A stretch of 60,000 nt of DNA. Source: Gemmatimonadota bacterium. GTDB taxonomy: Bacteria; Gemmatimonadota; Gemmatimonadetes; Longimicrobiales; Gaopeijiaceae. Below the pieces are notes generated by a model. The model was not told the origin of the DNA and made no database searches. It saw nothing but the letters and a program-made list of their open reading frames with translations. The stretch is from positions 1 to 60,000 of the forward strand of contig JAUIKL010000004.1 of NCBI GenBank assembly GCA_030430625.1. The letters are read 5' to 3'. Made by a program: the position numbers and the translations under genes. This document shows, one piece after another, positions 34,154-43,843 of the stretch (position 1 is its first letter; every line of letters starts with the position of its first letter).

Positions 34154-34426
34154 ATGGCGTCGATCCGACGCTGGCGAACTCGCTCGATGGTCGCCGCGTG
34201 GCTGTGCGTGCCTGTCGGGGCGTTCGCGGCCCGTTGGATGGCGCTGAGGGTGGCCGAAGCGATGGGTACGGTTTCGCCCGGCTTCTCGCAGGCTACCCTG
34301 TGGGTGACCGTTTGCTTGACCGCCGTCCTCATGGGCTGGATGACGCGGGAGTGGCTCGCTGGACGGAACGAGCGGCATGTCGCCAAGGTCATGAACCTCC
34401 GGGCGAGCCGACGTATCGTGCACTGA
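34154..34426 (+). CDS. Small two-helix membrane protein
   Basis: This is a 90-residue protein with basic ends and two hydrophobic helices (MVAAWLCVPVGAFAARWMAL and ATLWVTVCLTAVLMGWM). The start is well supported by AAGGAGG 4 nt upstream. No family was recognised. It precedes the CDP-alcohol phosphatidyltransferase gene by 46 bp on the same strand and may be co-transcribed with it. Confidence 0.65.
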   Translation: MASIRRWRTRSMVAAWLCVPVGAFAARWMALRVAEAMGTVSPGFSQATLWVTVCLTAVLMGWMTREWLAGRNERHVAKVMNLRASRRIVH

Positions 34427-34472
34427 GGCGTCGATACGTGTCGGGCGGCGTGCCAGCCCGAGGCGGCCTACG

Positions 34473-35093
34473 ATGAAAATGGTCCTCTGGGCCGTGACGC
34501 TGTGGCGCCTGGTGGCGATCCCGATCTTCCTGGTCGCCGCCACACAGGCTCAAGTCCTGGCTCGGTCGGGTTTGGATCCGTCGGCCCACCGATGGACGGC
34601 GATCGCGGCGATGCTTTCGATCGGCGCGTCCGACATCCTCGACGGATGGATCGCACGCCGTTTCGACCTCACGAGTCAGGTGGGGGCAACGGTCGACGCC
34701 GTGGCTGACAAGATTGCCCAGGTCGCGTTCGTGGCGTACCTGACGCTCGATGTGGGGCCGGTCTTCACCGCGATCCCTCTCTGGTTCCTGATCATCGTCT
34801 TCGGGCGTGACCTGACACTGCTCGTGGGTGTTTCCGTCCTCCGCCTCCGCTACGGCCCGCTCCACGTCGTGCACCGGGCGCACGGAAGGGTCGCCACACT
34901 TCTGATCGTGGGGATGATCCTCTGGTCGGCCTTCGCTCTTCCCAGTTGGGGGATGGCGCCCCTGGGCGCCCTCACGGCGATCCTCTCCGTGTGGAGTGCG
35001 ACGATCTACGCGCTCGATGGCGCGGCACAGGGCGAGGCGATCCGCGCCGCCGCACGGGTGCGGGCCGGCGGTGCGGATCCGGCTACTCGCTGA
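34473..35093 (+). CDS. CDP-alcohol phosphatidyltransferase
   Basis: This is a 206-residue membrane enzyme with the complete family motif D54-x2-D57-G-x2-A-R-x8-G71-x3-D75-x3-D79 (SDILDGWIARRFDL...GATVDAVADK). Several transmembrane helices follow. It would transfer a phosphatidyl group from CDP-diacylglycerol to an alcohol; PgsA-like glycerol phosphate use is the commonest case, but the acceptor is not determined. Its 3' end overlaps the convergent M20 gene by 11 bp. Confidence 0.88.
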   Translation: MKMVLWAVTLWRLVAIPIFLVAATQAQVLARSGLDPSAHRWTAIAAMLSIGASDILDGWIARRFDLTSQVGATVDAVADKIAQVAFVAYLTLDVGPVFTAIPLWFLIIVFGRDLTLLVGVSVLRLRYGPLHVVHRAHGRVATLLIVGMILWSAFALPSWGMAPLGALTAILSVWSATIYALDGAAQGEAIRAAARVRAGGADPATR

Positions 35094-36369
35094 CCCCGCA
35101 GTACCGGAGCGCAGTTACCGCCAGCGTACGGCTCATGAGCACGAGTTCTTCGACATCGACGTACTCGTCGGGGCGATGCGCGCGGCGGATGTCGCCCGCG
35201 CCGAACAGCACCACCGGCATGGCGGCGACGTGGGCGAACAGGCCGGCATCGGCGCCGAACGGAACGGCCTCGAGACCCGGGGCGTTGCCGGTCAGGTCAC
35301 GTAGCGCCGTCGACAGCGTGTCCACGATCGGCGCTTCGACTGGGGTGTCGACAGGGTAGAAGCGGCCGCCCCACCACTCGACCACGGGAGGGGAGGTGCG
35401 GAGGAACGGGTCCCGGCGCGCGGCCCCGCCCACGGCTTGTTCGAGCGCACTCCTGGCCTCCGGCATGGTTTCTCCGGGTAGGACACCGAGTCTGCCCTCG
35501 ATCACGACCTGCTCGGGCACCGACGACGCCCACGAACCCCCTCGCACGGTGCCGACCGACAAGGGGAAGGGGATGGGCACCCCACCGTAAAGGGGGCGGC
35601 CCACGTAGGGCTCGTTCCGCTCCGCTTCCAGAGCGAGGAGGGCCCTGTGGAGGGGGTACAGCTTCTCGATGGCGCTCACCCCCTCGGTGCGCGTCGCGCC
35701 GTGGGCCGCGCGCCCGGGAACGACGACCCGGAAGTTGATGCACCCCGATTGGATCGGCGCCACCTGGAGTCGGGTCGGCTCCATGACGATGGCGGCGTCC
35801 CCGGTATGTCCGCGCAGGATCGCGGCGAGTGTACCGATCCCGCCGTCTTCCTCTCCGACGACGCTGTGCAGGAGGACGGTCCCCCGAAGGCGCACCCCGG
35901 CGCGCTCCACCGCTACCATCGCGTGGAGTCCGGCCATCAGCGGCCCTTTCATGTCGAGCGCCCCCCGGCCGTACAGCCGCCCCTGTTCGAGAGCCCCCGC
36001 GAACGGCGGATGCGTCCAATCCGACGCATGGCCGGGCGGAACGACGTCGACGTGGCCGTTGAGGACGAGCGTGGGGCCGCCGGTCGGTTCGGTGCCTGGC
36101 AGGCGGCCCACGACACCCAGCGCCCGCGCCCGGTCGAGTTCCCAGGAGGCAGCGGGGTGATCCTGGACAGTCGGGAGGTCGATGTCCCAGACGTCCATCT
36201 CGAGTCCGGCATCACGCATCAGGGCCGCGACAGCCTCCTGACAGGCCGTCTCGTCCCCGGCGTCGCTGCGGATGCGTACGAGCCTGCGGGTCGCGTCGAC
36301 GAGACCTTCGACGTCGACGGCATCCGCCACGCGCCGCTCGGTCTCGGTCAGTGGCTGGGGGGCGGTCAC
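35083..36369 (-). CDS. M20-family metallo-amidohydrolase (ArgE/DapE-like)
   Basis: This is a 428-residue M20 peptidase or deacylase. Metal and catalytic residues are in LVLNGHVDVVPPG (His, Asp), YGRGALDMKGPLMAG (Asp), SVVGEEDGGIGT (Glu-Glu) and a late FGAGDIRRAHRPDEYV block (His). It would hydrolyse an N-acyl amino acid or a small peptide. The start is GTG 36369, overlapping the fusion-protein stop as GTGA; the longer open frame upstream is just the other strand of that gene. Its coupling to an ABC exporter suggests the two handle the same compound. Confidence 0.85.
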   Translation of the reverse strand: MTAPQPLTETERRVADAVDVEGLVDATRRLVRIRSDAGDETACQEAVAALMRDAGLEMDVWDIDLPTVQDHPAASWELDRARALGVVGRLPGTEPTGGPTLVLNGHVDVVPPGHASDWTHPPFAGALEQGRLYGRGALDMKGPLMAGLHAMVAVERAGVRLRGTVLLHSVVGEEDGGIGTLAAILRGHTGDAAIVMEPTRLQVAPIQSGCINFRVVVPGRAAHGATRTEGVSAIEKLYPLHRALLALEAERNEPYVGRPLYGGVPIPFPLSVGTVRGGSWASSVPEQVVIEGRLGVLPGETMPEARSALEQAVGGAARRDPFLRTSPPVVEWWGGRFYPVDTPVEAPIVDTLSTALRDLTGNAPGLEAVPFGADAGLFAHVAAMPVVLFGAGDIRRAHRPDEYVDVEELVLMSRTLAVTALRYCGVSE

Positions 36370-37553
36370 GGGGACGATCCTGGGTCGCGGGTCCGGACAC
36401 GGACCCCCTCGGCGAGCTCGTCGGGTGGGTACACGACTACGACGTCCCCGATCTCCAGACCGGCGGTGACGACGGCCACCCGGTCGTTGCGCTCTCCCAG
36501 CTCGATCGACCGGAGTCGGGCCCGTCCGCCTTCGACCACGAACAGCTGCGGACCCGTCGTGTCGAGGAACCAGGATCCGGCGGGGATCACGACCTCGTCG
36601 ACCCCCTGCCAAACGGTGATCTCACCCGAGACCCGGTACCCGACGCCGAGCGAGGGCTCGGGTTCGTCGAGCACTGCGTAGACGGTTACACGTTGCTCTT
36701 CGACGCCCAGGGTGGAGATGTGGGTCTCGCCGACCCGGGTGAGGTGGCGCACGTGTCCGCTCAGAGGGCGTGGCCCACCCCAGCGGGTGAGCGTGACCGG
36801 AGCACCCACCTCGATCCGCACGGCGTCCTCGGAGAGGACCTCGAGGTCGATCTCCATCGCGTCCGTCGTACCGATCTCGAGAAGCGCTTCACCCGCGCCG
36901 ACCACCCGCGCACTCGGCTCGGGAAGCGACACGACGCGCCCGGAGACCGGAGCCGTGATCGGGAGCGCGGTACGCGCCTCGTCGACAGCGTCGACCCGGC
37001 CTTCGGCGGAGAGGAGGCGTGCCCGGGCCGCTTCGGCCGCCGATGCCGCTGCCGTCACCGCAGCCTCGGCCGAGGCCGACCGCTCCGCGGCCACCCGCGC
37101 GGCCGTTTCCGCCTGTTCTGCCTGCTCGGGTGTGATGATCCCCGCCTCGGCGAGGGGCCGTCGACGCTCCCATTCACGCTCCGCCTGCATCGCGGCATCA
37201 CGAGCCTGCGCTCGCGTCGCCTCGGCCTCACGATGCCGGGCCTGAGCCGCTTCCCATTCCGAGCGAAGCTGGGCCACGGTCTGCGGGTTCTCCTGGAGGG
37301 GATGGAGCCAGGCGATCCGCGTGCCGGCGGTGATCGAGTCCCCTACCTCGACATCGAGCCGTGTGATACGCCCGTGGTTGGGGGCGGTGATCCGGTAGCG
37401 ATCCCGGGCTCGTGTTCGACCCTCCGCCGGAACCGTCACCGACAGGGAATCTCGCCCGACGGGCGCCGTGTCCACGTCGACACGTGTCGGTCGGAGGGCG
37501 AGGCCGAGCAGGATCAGCGCGACGATCGCGAAGGCTGCGATTCGGGTCTTCAT
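36366..37553 (-). CDS. Membrane fusion protein (HlyD/MacA-like)
   Basis: This is a 395-residue periplasmic adaptor. One N-terminal membrane segment (IAAFAIVALILLGLAL) precedes a barrel-sandwich half (APNHGRITRLDVEVGDSITAG). A long Ala/Glu/Arg coiled hairpin follows (EWEAAQARHREAEATRAQA...RLLSAEGRVDAVDEA), then the second lipoyl half (ITAPVSGRVVSLPEPSARVV) and a beta-barrel domain. It links the inner-membrane ABC permease to an outer-membrane channel. It is the third gene of the exporter operon; its start is 5 bp from the permease stop. Confidence 0.88.
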   Translation of the reverse strand: MKTRIAAFAIVALILLGLALRPTRVDVDTAPVGRDSLSVTVPAEGRTRARDRYRITAPNHGRITRLDVEVGDSITAGTRIAWLHPLQENPQTVAQLRSEWEAAQARHREAEATRAQARDAAMQAEREWERRRPLAEAGIITPEQAEQAETAARVAAERSASAEAAVTAAASAAEAARARLLSAEGRVDAVDEARTALPITAPVSGRVVSLPEPSARVVGAGEALLEIGTTDAMEIDLEVLSEDAVRIEVGAPVTLTRWGGPRPLSGHVRHLTRVGETHISTLGVEEQRVTVYAVLDEPEPSLGVGYRVSGEITVWQGVDEVVIPAGSWFLDTTGPQLFVVEGGRARLRSIELGERNDRVAVVTAGLEIGDVVVVYPPDELAEGVRVRTRDPGSSP

Positions 37554-37557
37554 GGTC

Positions 37558-39918
37558 CTACTCCCGTGTCTTGAGCACGGTGATCAGGTCGAGCCGGTCG
37601 AGGCGTCGTCGTACGAGCCACGCGCTGGCCAGAGAAGCTACGAGGGTGGTGCCCGCAGAGACCGTGTAGGTTCGACTGCTCACGACCAGCGGGATACGGT
37701 AGGTCTCCGAGGCCATGGCGGTCGTGACGAGCGCCGCGAGCCCGTGACCCAGGAGCCATCCGAGGGGAATCGCCAGCAGCGTCAGGATCGCCTGCTCCCC
37801 GAACAGGAGGGTCGCGACTTCCGAACGGGTGAAGCCGAGGACGCGCAGACTCGCCAGTTCGCGGCCCCGCTCCGAGAGGGCGATGCGGGTTCCGTTGTAG
37901 ATGACGGCCACGGAGATCACGCTGGCGAAGCCGACGAGGAAGGTCACGGCCACGAGCAGACTGTCGTCGAGTTGCTGCCGGAAGTTCTCCACCATCCGAC
38001 TGGGCGAAGAGACGCTGGCCACCGAAGGCATGTCCAGCACTTCTCGTGTCAGGGCCTCGTTGTCCGTGGTCTCCGTCTCGAGCAGGGCCAGGGTCGAGCG
38101 GGTGTCGGTCCGGCTCACCCGGCGCACCGTCTCTGCATCGGCGTAGGCGGTCGACCCCATGAGGTCGTCGACCACCCCACGAACCCGGAGGCGAGCCGTC
38201 CGGCGATGACCGGTCAGGTCTTCGACGAAGACCGCGTCCCCGGCTCCGACCCGAAGGCGGCTGGCCAGGATAGAGCTGAGGAGGACGCCCTCGGGGGGCA
38301 CAGCGTGCTCCCGGCCCTGCCCGTCGACGATGCGGCGGAGCCGTCCGTTCGGATCGAGCCCCGTCAACGCCGTCTCGACCTCACGGTGCCCCGAGCGGAT
38401 CCGCACAGGAAGCAGGCGCACGGTCTCCGCGCGGCGGACACCGGGGAGCGCCCCGAGGGAGGTGACCACCGCGGAGGAGCGCTCCTCGATGAAGGACACC
38501 GTCACGTCTTCCCTCTGGGTCCACTGGAACTGAACCGACATCATCCGCTCGACCCCGTCGAACATGAACATGCCGACCACGAGGATGGCCACTGAGGCTG
38601 CGATGCCGAGGGTGGAAGCCGCTGCCCGCAAGGGCTTTCGCTCCAGGTTCCTCACAACGAATCGAGCCTGGTTGGAGAGGCGTGACACGATGGCGAGGCG
38701 CTCGATCCACCCGCGAGCGAAGCGGTCGGGGGGCGCGGGCCGCATCGCCTCGGCCGGGGCCAGTGTGGTCGCCGCACGGACCGCAGCGGAGCCTCCCAGA
38801 AGGGCCGCCACGAAGGTGACACTTCCGCCGATGAAGACGAGTCTGGCGGAGAGGCGGTACTCGAGCTCGGGGAAACGGAAGTAGGTGGCATACAGGTCGA
38901 CCATGGCTCCACCCGAGGCGAGCCCCGCCACAGACCCCAACGCCGTGCCGACCGCGACCGCCACCACCGAATAGCCGAGAAAGTGGCGCCCGATCTCCGA
39001 ATCCGTGTACCCGACGGCCTTGAGGGCCCCGATTTCGCTTCTCTGCGTCGAGATCAGGCGACCGAGGACCATGTGCAGGAGAAACGCGGCCACTCCGAGG
39101 AAGACGGCAGGGAAGACGATGCCCATGGTCCGGTTCTGATTCAACTCGTCCTGGAGGACCTTGAAGGAGAGCTGATCTTCTCGGCCGTAGGCCCCGGTCC
39201 CCCCATACGGCTCCAGGACATCGTCGACCGCGTCGATGATCGGAACCACCGAGGCTCCGGGTGCGAGCCTCAGCGCGACTTCGTTGAACGAGCCGTCCTG
39301 TTGGAACGATGCGGCCATCTCCTTGTGGGGCAGCCAGAACACACCGTACCGCTCGTCGTCGGGGTACAACGTGCCCGGCGGGACCACATAGGAATGGTCG
39401 GGTCCGATCCCGGTGCCGACGATCGTGAGCTGTCGCCGCACACCTCCGAGGACGGCGACCAGGGTATCGCCGAGCGCCAGATCGTTGGCCTCGAAGAACA
39501 GCTCCCCGACCAGGACCTCGTCCCGCGCCAGGGGATCGGGAACGGAGCCCTCTCGGACGTAGACGTCGTTGACCAGGGCGCGGCGTTCCGGCAGGGACAC
39601 GAAGAGCCCTTGACCGGGAGCGTCCGACCAGGGGAGGTCCAGGCTCGCGAAGCCCTGCACCCGAGGCTCGACCGCCGCGACTCCGGGGATGTCGAGCAGG
39701 GCCTCGCGCGTCGACTCGGGAGCCCGCGACACCGACGCCCAGATGTGGGCCAGGCGGAAGTCGGAGTAGTACGCCGACCGCCCCCGCTCGAGCGCCTCGT
39801 ACGTCCCCCGCATCGCAACGAGGGTCGTGACGGCGGTCGCGACGACGAGCGCGATCGAGAGCATCTGGGTCCGCTGACGCCAGAGCTCACGGAGCATTTT
39901 CCGATCGAGGGTACGCAT
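37558..39918 (-). CDS. FtsX/MacB-type ABC transporter permease
   Basis: This is a 786-residue permease. One N-terminal helix ([18 protein letters not shown]) and a large periplasmic domain are followed by a first FtsX core ([39 protein letters not shown]). A second periplasmic part and second FtsX core ([40 protein letters not shown]) complete it. It belongs with MacB-like exporters and LolCE relatives that use a mechanotransmission mechanism. The frame is open to GTG 39927, which would overlap the ATPase gene; ATG 39918 is 2 nt after that stop. Confidence 0.85.
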   Translation of the reverse strand: MRTLDRKMLRELWRQRTQMLSIALVVATAVTTLVAMRGTYEALERGRSAYYSDFRLAHIWASVSRAPESTREALLDIPGVAAVEPRVQGFASLDLPWSDAPGQGLFVSLPERRALVNDVYVREGSVPDPLARDEVLVGELFFEANDLALGDTLVAVLGGVRRQLTIVGTGIGPDHSYVVPPGTLYPDDERYGVFWLPHKEMAASFQQDGSFNEVALRLAPGASVVPIIDAVDDVLEPYGGTGAYGREDQLSFKVLQDELNQNRTMGIVFPAVFLGVAAFLLHMVLGRLISTQRSEIGALKAVGYTDSEIGRHFLGYSVVAVAVGTALGSVAGLASGGAMVDLYATYFRFPELEYRLSARLVFIGGSVTFVAALLGGSAAVRAATTLAPAEAMRPAPPDRFARGWIERLAIVSRLSNQARFVVRNLERKPLRAAASTLGIAASVAILVVGMFMFDGVERMMSVQFQWTQREDVTVSFIEERSSAVVTSLGALPGVRRAETVRLLPVRIRSGHREVETALTGLDPNGRLRRIVDGQGREHAVPPEGVLLSSILASRLRVGAGDAVFVEDLTGHRRTARLRVRGVVDDLMGSTAYADAETVRRVSRTDTRSTLALLETETTDNEALTREVLDMPSVASVSSPSRMVENFRQQLDDSLLVAVTFLVGFASVISVAVIYNGTRIALSERGRELASLRVLGFTRSEVATLLFGEQAILTLLAIPLGWLLGHGLAALVTTAMASETYRIPLVVSSRTYTVSAGTTLVASLASAWLVRRRLDRLDLITVLKTRE

Positions 39919-39920
39919 CC

Positions 39921-40688
39921 CTACCACTGCACTTCATCGAGGCCGACGCGCGTCTCGTTGACCGAGGTGTCCGAGATCTCGCCGCTGCTCATCCGAATGA
40001 CGCGGTCCCCGATACCGGCGATCGCGGCGTTGTGCGTGATGATGGCGGTCGTCGTTCGCGTCTCGCGATTGACGTGGTCCAGCACTTCGAGGACGAGCTT
40101 GCCCGTCTCGGCGTCGAGCGCTCCGGTCGGTTCGTCGCAGAGCAGCAGTTCGGGGCGCTTGGCGACCGCCCTGGCAATCGCAACCCGCTGTTGTTCACCG
40201 CCCGAGAGCTGAGCGGGGAAGTGGTCCAGACGGTCCGCGAGGCCCACGAGATCCAGGGCGTGTTCCGCGGTCATCGGGTCCTTCGAGATCTCGCAGACCA
40301 GTGCGACGTTCTCGCGAGCCGTGAGACTCGGGATGAGGTTGTACATCTGGAACACGAAGCCGACGTGCTCGCGCCGGTACTGGGTCAGATCGGCGTCGGT
40401 GACGCCGCTCAGCTCCTCGGTGCGGAAGTGCAGCGTGCCGCTCGAGGGGCGGTCCAGCCCTCCGAGGATGTTGAGCAGCGTCGACTTACCGCTGCCCGAC
40501 GCCCCGAGGATTACGACGGCTTCCTGTTCGAAGAGGGTGAAGTCCACGGTCCGGAGCGCGTGTACTTCGACCTCACCCATCACGTACACCTTGCTGATGC
40601 CCCGTGCTTCCAGCAGGGGCGACGACGTCCCGCTATGCGTCGAAAGACCTACCATGCGTGAAACCGAGTCCGTTCGCGGTATCCCCAT
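39921..40688 (-). CDS. LolD/MacB-type ABC transporter ATPase
   Basis: This is a 255-residue ATPase. Walker A is [10 protein letters not shown], the Q-loop is [18 protein letters not shown], the signature is [14 protein letters not shown], Walker B is [12 protein letters not shown] and the switch His is in IITHNAAIA. It powers the adjacent FtsX-type permease. ATG codons at 40688 and 40655 are both possible; 40688 has GAAGG close by. It is the first of four genes (ATPase, permease, fusion protein, M20 hydrolase), all overlapping or within 5 bp. Confidence 0.88.
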   Translation of the reverse strand: MGIPRTDSVSRMVGLSTHSGTSSPLLEARGISKVYVMGEVEVHALRTVDFTLFEQEAVVILGASGSGKSTLLNILGGLDRPSSGTLHFRTEELSGVTDADLTQYRREHVGFVFQMYNLIPSLTARENVALVCEISKDPMTAEHALDLVGLADRLDHFPAQLSGGEQQRVAIARAVAKRPELLLCDEPTGALDAETGKLVLEVLDHVNRETRTTTAIITHNAAIAGIGDRVIRMSSGEISDTSVNETRVGLDEVQW

Positions 40689-40763
40689 CCTTCGAATGTC
40701 GGAAGGAGGGGGGCGCGAGGTCTGTCGGGGCCGGTCTGCCGGGGTGTGTAGGGGAAATGGTCA

Positions 40764-43700
40764 TCAATCGTCGATCATGATGACCGAGATGATCCGCCAG
40801 CCCCCGCCGTTGGCGGGCCCGATCGTCATCTGGAAGTCGCGAAGCTGGATGCGCTCACCTCCGAAGCCAGTTCGGTAGGTCATCTGGAGGCGGAATTCGG
40901 CTCGGGCTCGCGCCGGTCCCGAGGTGAGCGCGATCGGGACACCGCCCAGGTCCTCGGTTTCGACGAGCCGCGCGGAGAAGTCGTTGTTGTCGACGAGGTC
41001 GAGGAGGTCGTCGAGTCGGTCACTGCTCGCGGCATCGTAGATGCGCGTGACGGCCGCCTCGTCCGTCGAGTTGAGGATGCCGACGTATTCCTGGGTCAGG
41101 CGACGTGCGATCTCCACCGTCACCGACGCCTCCGATACCGAGACCTGGACGGTCGCATCCATACCGCCTGCGGATGCCGTGACGGTCGTTGTCCCCGTTC
41201 CCCGGGCCACGACACGCCCCGCGTCGACACCGACCACGGCTTCGTCGGCCGACTGCCAGCGCACAAGCCTCGGCGGGAGGCGGAAGTCGTCGGGGCCGAA
41301 CACCCGGGCCTCGAGGGTCCCGGAGGCCCCGGCCTCGATCTCCAGCGTCGTGGGGCGGACCTCGATCCGTTCGACGACCACTTCGACGGCTACCGTCTGG
41401 TCGGCCCGCAGTTCACCGATTCCGGCCGAGAGCGTCGTCGTTCCCGGCCCCACGGCCAGAAAGACATTCCCCTCGTCGAGTCGGACGACCGCCGGGTCGG
41501 CCGATCCCCAACGGACCCGCGCTGGCTGGTTCGGCATCGGCGCGCCCCGCTGATCGAGGACACGCGCCGAGAACGCCGCCCTCTCCCCCACGCGCATCGA
41601 GGAGGGCATGCCGACGATCTCGAGCGTCGTCGCACGCGCGGGCGCTCGCTCGGCCGGGGCCGGTGAAGGAGCGTCGGTCCCGGGTCGGTTGTTTGCCGCG
41701 GCCCCGACTTCCGAACCGGCATCCCGTCCCGGGGCGACCGTCACCGACACCTCGCGCCGCACGTCCCCTGACGACGCAGTCAGCGTCGCCGCTCCGGAGG
41801 CCAGCGCCGTCAGCAGGCCGCCCGGGGCTACCCGTGCAACCGATGGGTCGCTGCTCACCCACTCGATCTGCGCTGCGGGGATCGCGGCCCCCTCTTCGTC
41901 CAGCGCCTGAGCCGTGAGCGTGCGCTCTTCTCCGATGGTGAGGGGCTCGTCCAACGCTTCGACGTCGAGGTCGGTCACTGCGGGGCCGGCGGGAGTCGGC
42001 TCGGCCTCGCTCTCGCTCGTCGCGGCGGGCGGGGGCGTCAGCTCAGCACCAGAGCCCAACCAGCCCATGCCGCGCGCGCCCAGGGCTCCGGCCGTGCCGA
42101 ACAGCAGGAGGAGTAGCGCCGCCACTGCAGGCCGCCGATACCCGGGAGGGAGTGTCGGCGGGGTGCCGGCCGGAGGGGAGGGAGCCGACGGAGTGATGGT
42201 CGACGAGGAAGCAGCGGACTCGGCGCCGGTCGACCCGAAAGACGCTACCGCGTTCGCATCGGTTCGCACCACGATGTCGGCCGTCCCCGTGACACCGCCG
42301 CTCTCGGCGGTGATCACCGCCGACCCGGCCCCGGTGGCCACGACCTGCCCGTCCTTCGAGACCGACGCCACCGAGGCGTCGCTCGTGAGCCAACGAACGG
42401 GTCGCTCCAGCACACGCCCGTGTTTGTCGTGCACCTCGGCGGCCAGCGAGACGCGGCCACCGCTCTCGACCTGCAGCTCACCCGGCTCGACGACGACCTC
42501 GGCGGGAGCCGCGTGCCCGACGACGATCGACACCGAGTGGGTCACACCCCCGGCCGAGGCCTGGATGAGCGCGGTCCCGGCCCGGAGCGCCCGGACACTC
42601 CCGTTGTCCACGACAGCGACGGCGCTGTCGGTGCTGGTCCATGTCACCGAGGCTCCAGGGAGGGATCCCTGGGTTCCGCTGCGCACGTCCGCGGACAGCT
42701 GGAACGAATCGCCCTCCTCGATTCGCGTCGGCACCCCGAGGACCGTGATCGTGGTGGCCGAGTCGGCGTCGCCGGCCGAGGGGCCGGGCAGGGGGCTCAG
42801 GGGGGACGCCGTATCGAGGGCGCTGACCTCGGCGGTCGATGCGGCCAGCGCGGTGATGCGTTGGCGCACGGGGTCCCGTCGGCCGAGCGGGCCTCCGCCC
42901 ATGGCGGACAGGGCGGACTCGAGGTCGGGGAAGCGATCCTCCGGCGTCTTGGCGAGCATCCGGTGGACGGCCTCGGCCACGTGGCGTGGGCAGTCGGGCC
43001 GGAGGTCGAGGATCGCCTTGGGCTCCTCGGATGTGTGCGCGACCATGATGAAGTACTGGGACCCCGTGAACGGGGTGTGTCCCACGAGCATCTCGTACGC
43101 GACGACGCCCAGCGCGTACTGGTCCGAGGCGCCGGTGAGCGTCTCACCACGGCACTGCTCCGGACTCATGTACTCCGGCGTCCCGATCGTGGCGCCGGTC
43201 TGCGTCAGGCCGGTCGGGGACTCGGTGATCTTCGAGATGCCGAAGTCGGTCACGAAGGCGTCGCCTTCCCGATCGACCATGATGTTGGCCGGCTTGATGT
43301 CCCGGTGAATCACCCCTTTCCCGCGGTGGTGCGCATAGTCCAGCGCGGAGCCGACCTGGTAGAGGAGGGCCTGCACCACGGGGACGTCGAGCGGCGCATG
43401 TGCCTTCACGACGTTTCGCAGCGGCGGGCCGTCGATGAAGTCCATCACGAAGAAGTGGAGATCCTCCGATTCCCGGACCGCGTGGACGTTCACGATGTTC
43501 GGGTGCCGCAGAGACGCGACCGTTTGAGCCTCGAGGCGAAAGCGCGACACCATGCTCTCGTCCTGGAGGAGGTTCGAGGCGATGACCTTGATGGCCACCT
43601 TCCGGCTCAGGGCGATGTCCCTCGCCAGGAAGACGGATCCCATCGCTCCGAGGCCGAGCTGGTGAAGGATCTCGAATTCACCTTCGGTCGCGCGGGCCAA

Positions 43701-43841
43701 TCGGTTGGCCTGCATGTTCTTGAGCGCCGCGGGCACGACGACGGTTTCCGTCTGGTCTCGGGCGGAACCGCACTTCGGGCAGAAGCGATCGCCTCGGGCG
43801 AAGGCGTGACCGCACCGGGTGCAGGAAACCGTCTCCTGCAT
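40764..43841 (-). CDS. Ser/Thr protein kinase with zinc ribbon and five Big_2 domains
   Basis: This is a 1025-residue protein. Residues 7-24 form a zinc ribbon (Cys7, Cys10, Cys21, Cys24). Residues 56-320 are a Hanks-type kinase with GLGAMGSV (65-70), Lys85, HRDIKPAN (His179-Asp181) and DFG 199-201. Two Big_2 Ig-like domains follow at about 363-441 and 447-525, both before the only transmembrane segment (572-595). Three more lie after it (620-702, 737-821, 823-902). The last ~115 residues look like an NTF2/SnoaL-like domain. The kinase should act in the cytoplasm and the distal domains outside the membrane. It starts 2 bp after the cyclase-FHA gene, so the two are one operon. Confidence 0.88.
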   Translation of the reverse strand: MQETVSCTRCGHAFARGDRFCPKCGSARDQTETVVVPAALKNMQANRLARATEGEFEILHQLGLGAMGSVFLARDIALSRKVAIKVIASNLLQDESMVSRFRLEAQTVASLRHPNIVNVHAVRESEDLHFFVMDFIDGPPLRNVVKAHAPLDVPVVQALLYQVGSALDYAHHRGKGVIHRDIKPANIMVDREGDAFVTDFGISKITESPTGLTQTGATIGTPEYMSPEQCRGETLTGASDQYALGVVAYEMLVGHTPFTGSQYFIMVAHTSEEPKAILDLRPDCPRHVAEAVHRMLAKTPEDRFPDLESALSAMGGGPLGRRDPVRQRITALAASTAEVSALDTASPLSPLPGPSAGDADSATTITVLGVPTRIEEGDSFQLSADVRSGTQGSLPGASVTWTSTDSAVAVVDNGSVRALRAGTALIQASAGGVTHSVSIVVGHAAPAEVVVEPGELQVESGGRVSLAAEVHDKHGRVLERPVRWLTSDASVASVSKDGQVVATGAGSAVITAESGGVTGTADIVVRTDANAVASFGSTGAESAASSSTITPSAPSPPAGTPPTLPPGYRRPAVAALLLLLFGTAGALGARGMGWLGSGAELTPPPAATSESEAEPTPAGPAVTDLDVEALDEPLTIGEERTLTAQALDEEGAAIPAAQIEWVSSDPSVARVAPGGLLTALASGAATLTASSGDVRREVSVTVAPGRDAGSEVGAAANNRPGTDAPSPAPAERAPARATTLEIVGMPSSMRVGERAAFSARVLDQRGAPMPNQPARVRWGSADPAVVRLDEGNVFLAVGPGTTTLSAGIGELRADQTVAVEVVVERIEVRPTTLEIEAGASGTLEARVFGPDDFRLPPRLVRWQSADEAVVGVDAGRVVARGTGTTTVTASAGGMDATVQVSVSEASVTVEIARRLTQEYVGILNSTDEAAVTRIYDAASSDRLDDLLDLVDNNDFSARLVETEDLGGVPIALTSGPARARAEFRLQMTYRTGFGGERIQLRDFQMTIGPANGGGWRIISVIMIDD

Positions 43842-43843
43842 GG

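Noticed and set aside
34973-36681. Extra open frames of up to 344 codons on the plus strand
   Set aside because: Antisense to the M20 and fusion-protein genes; no motifs.
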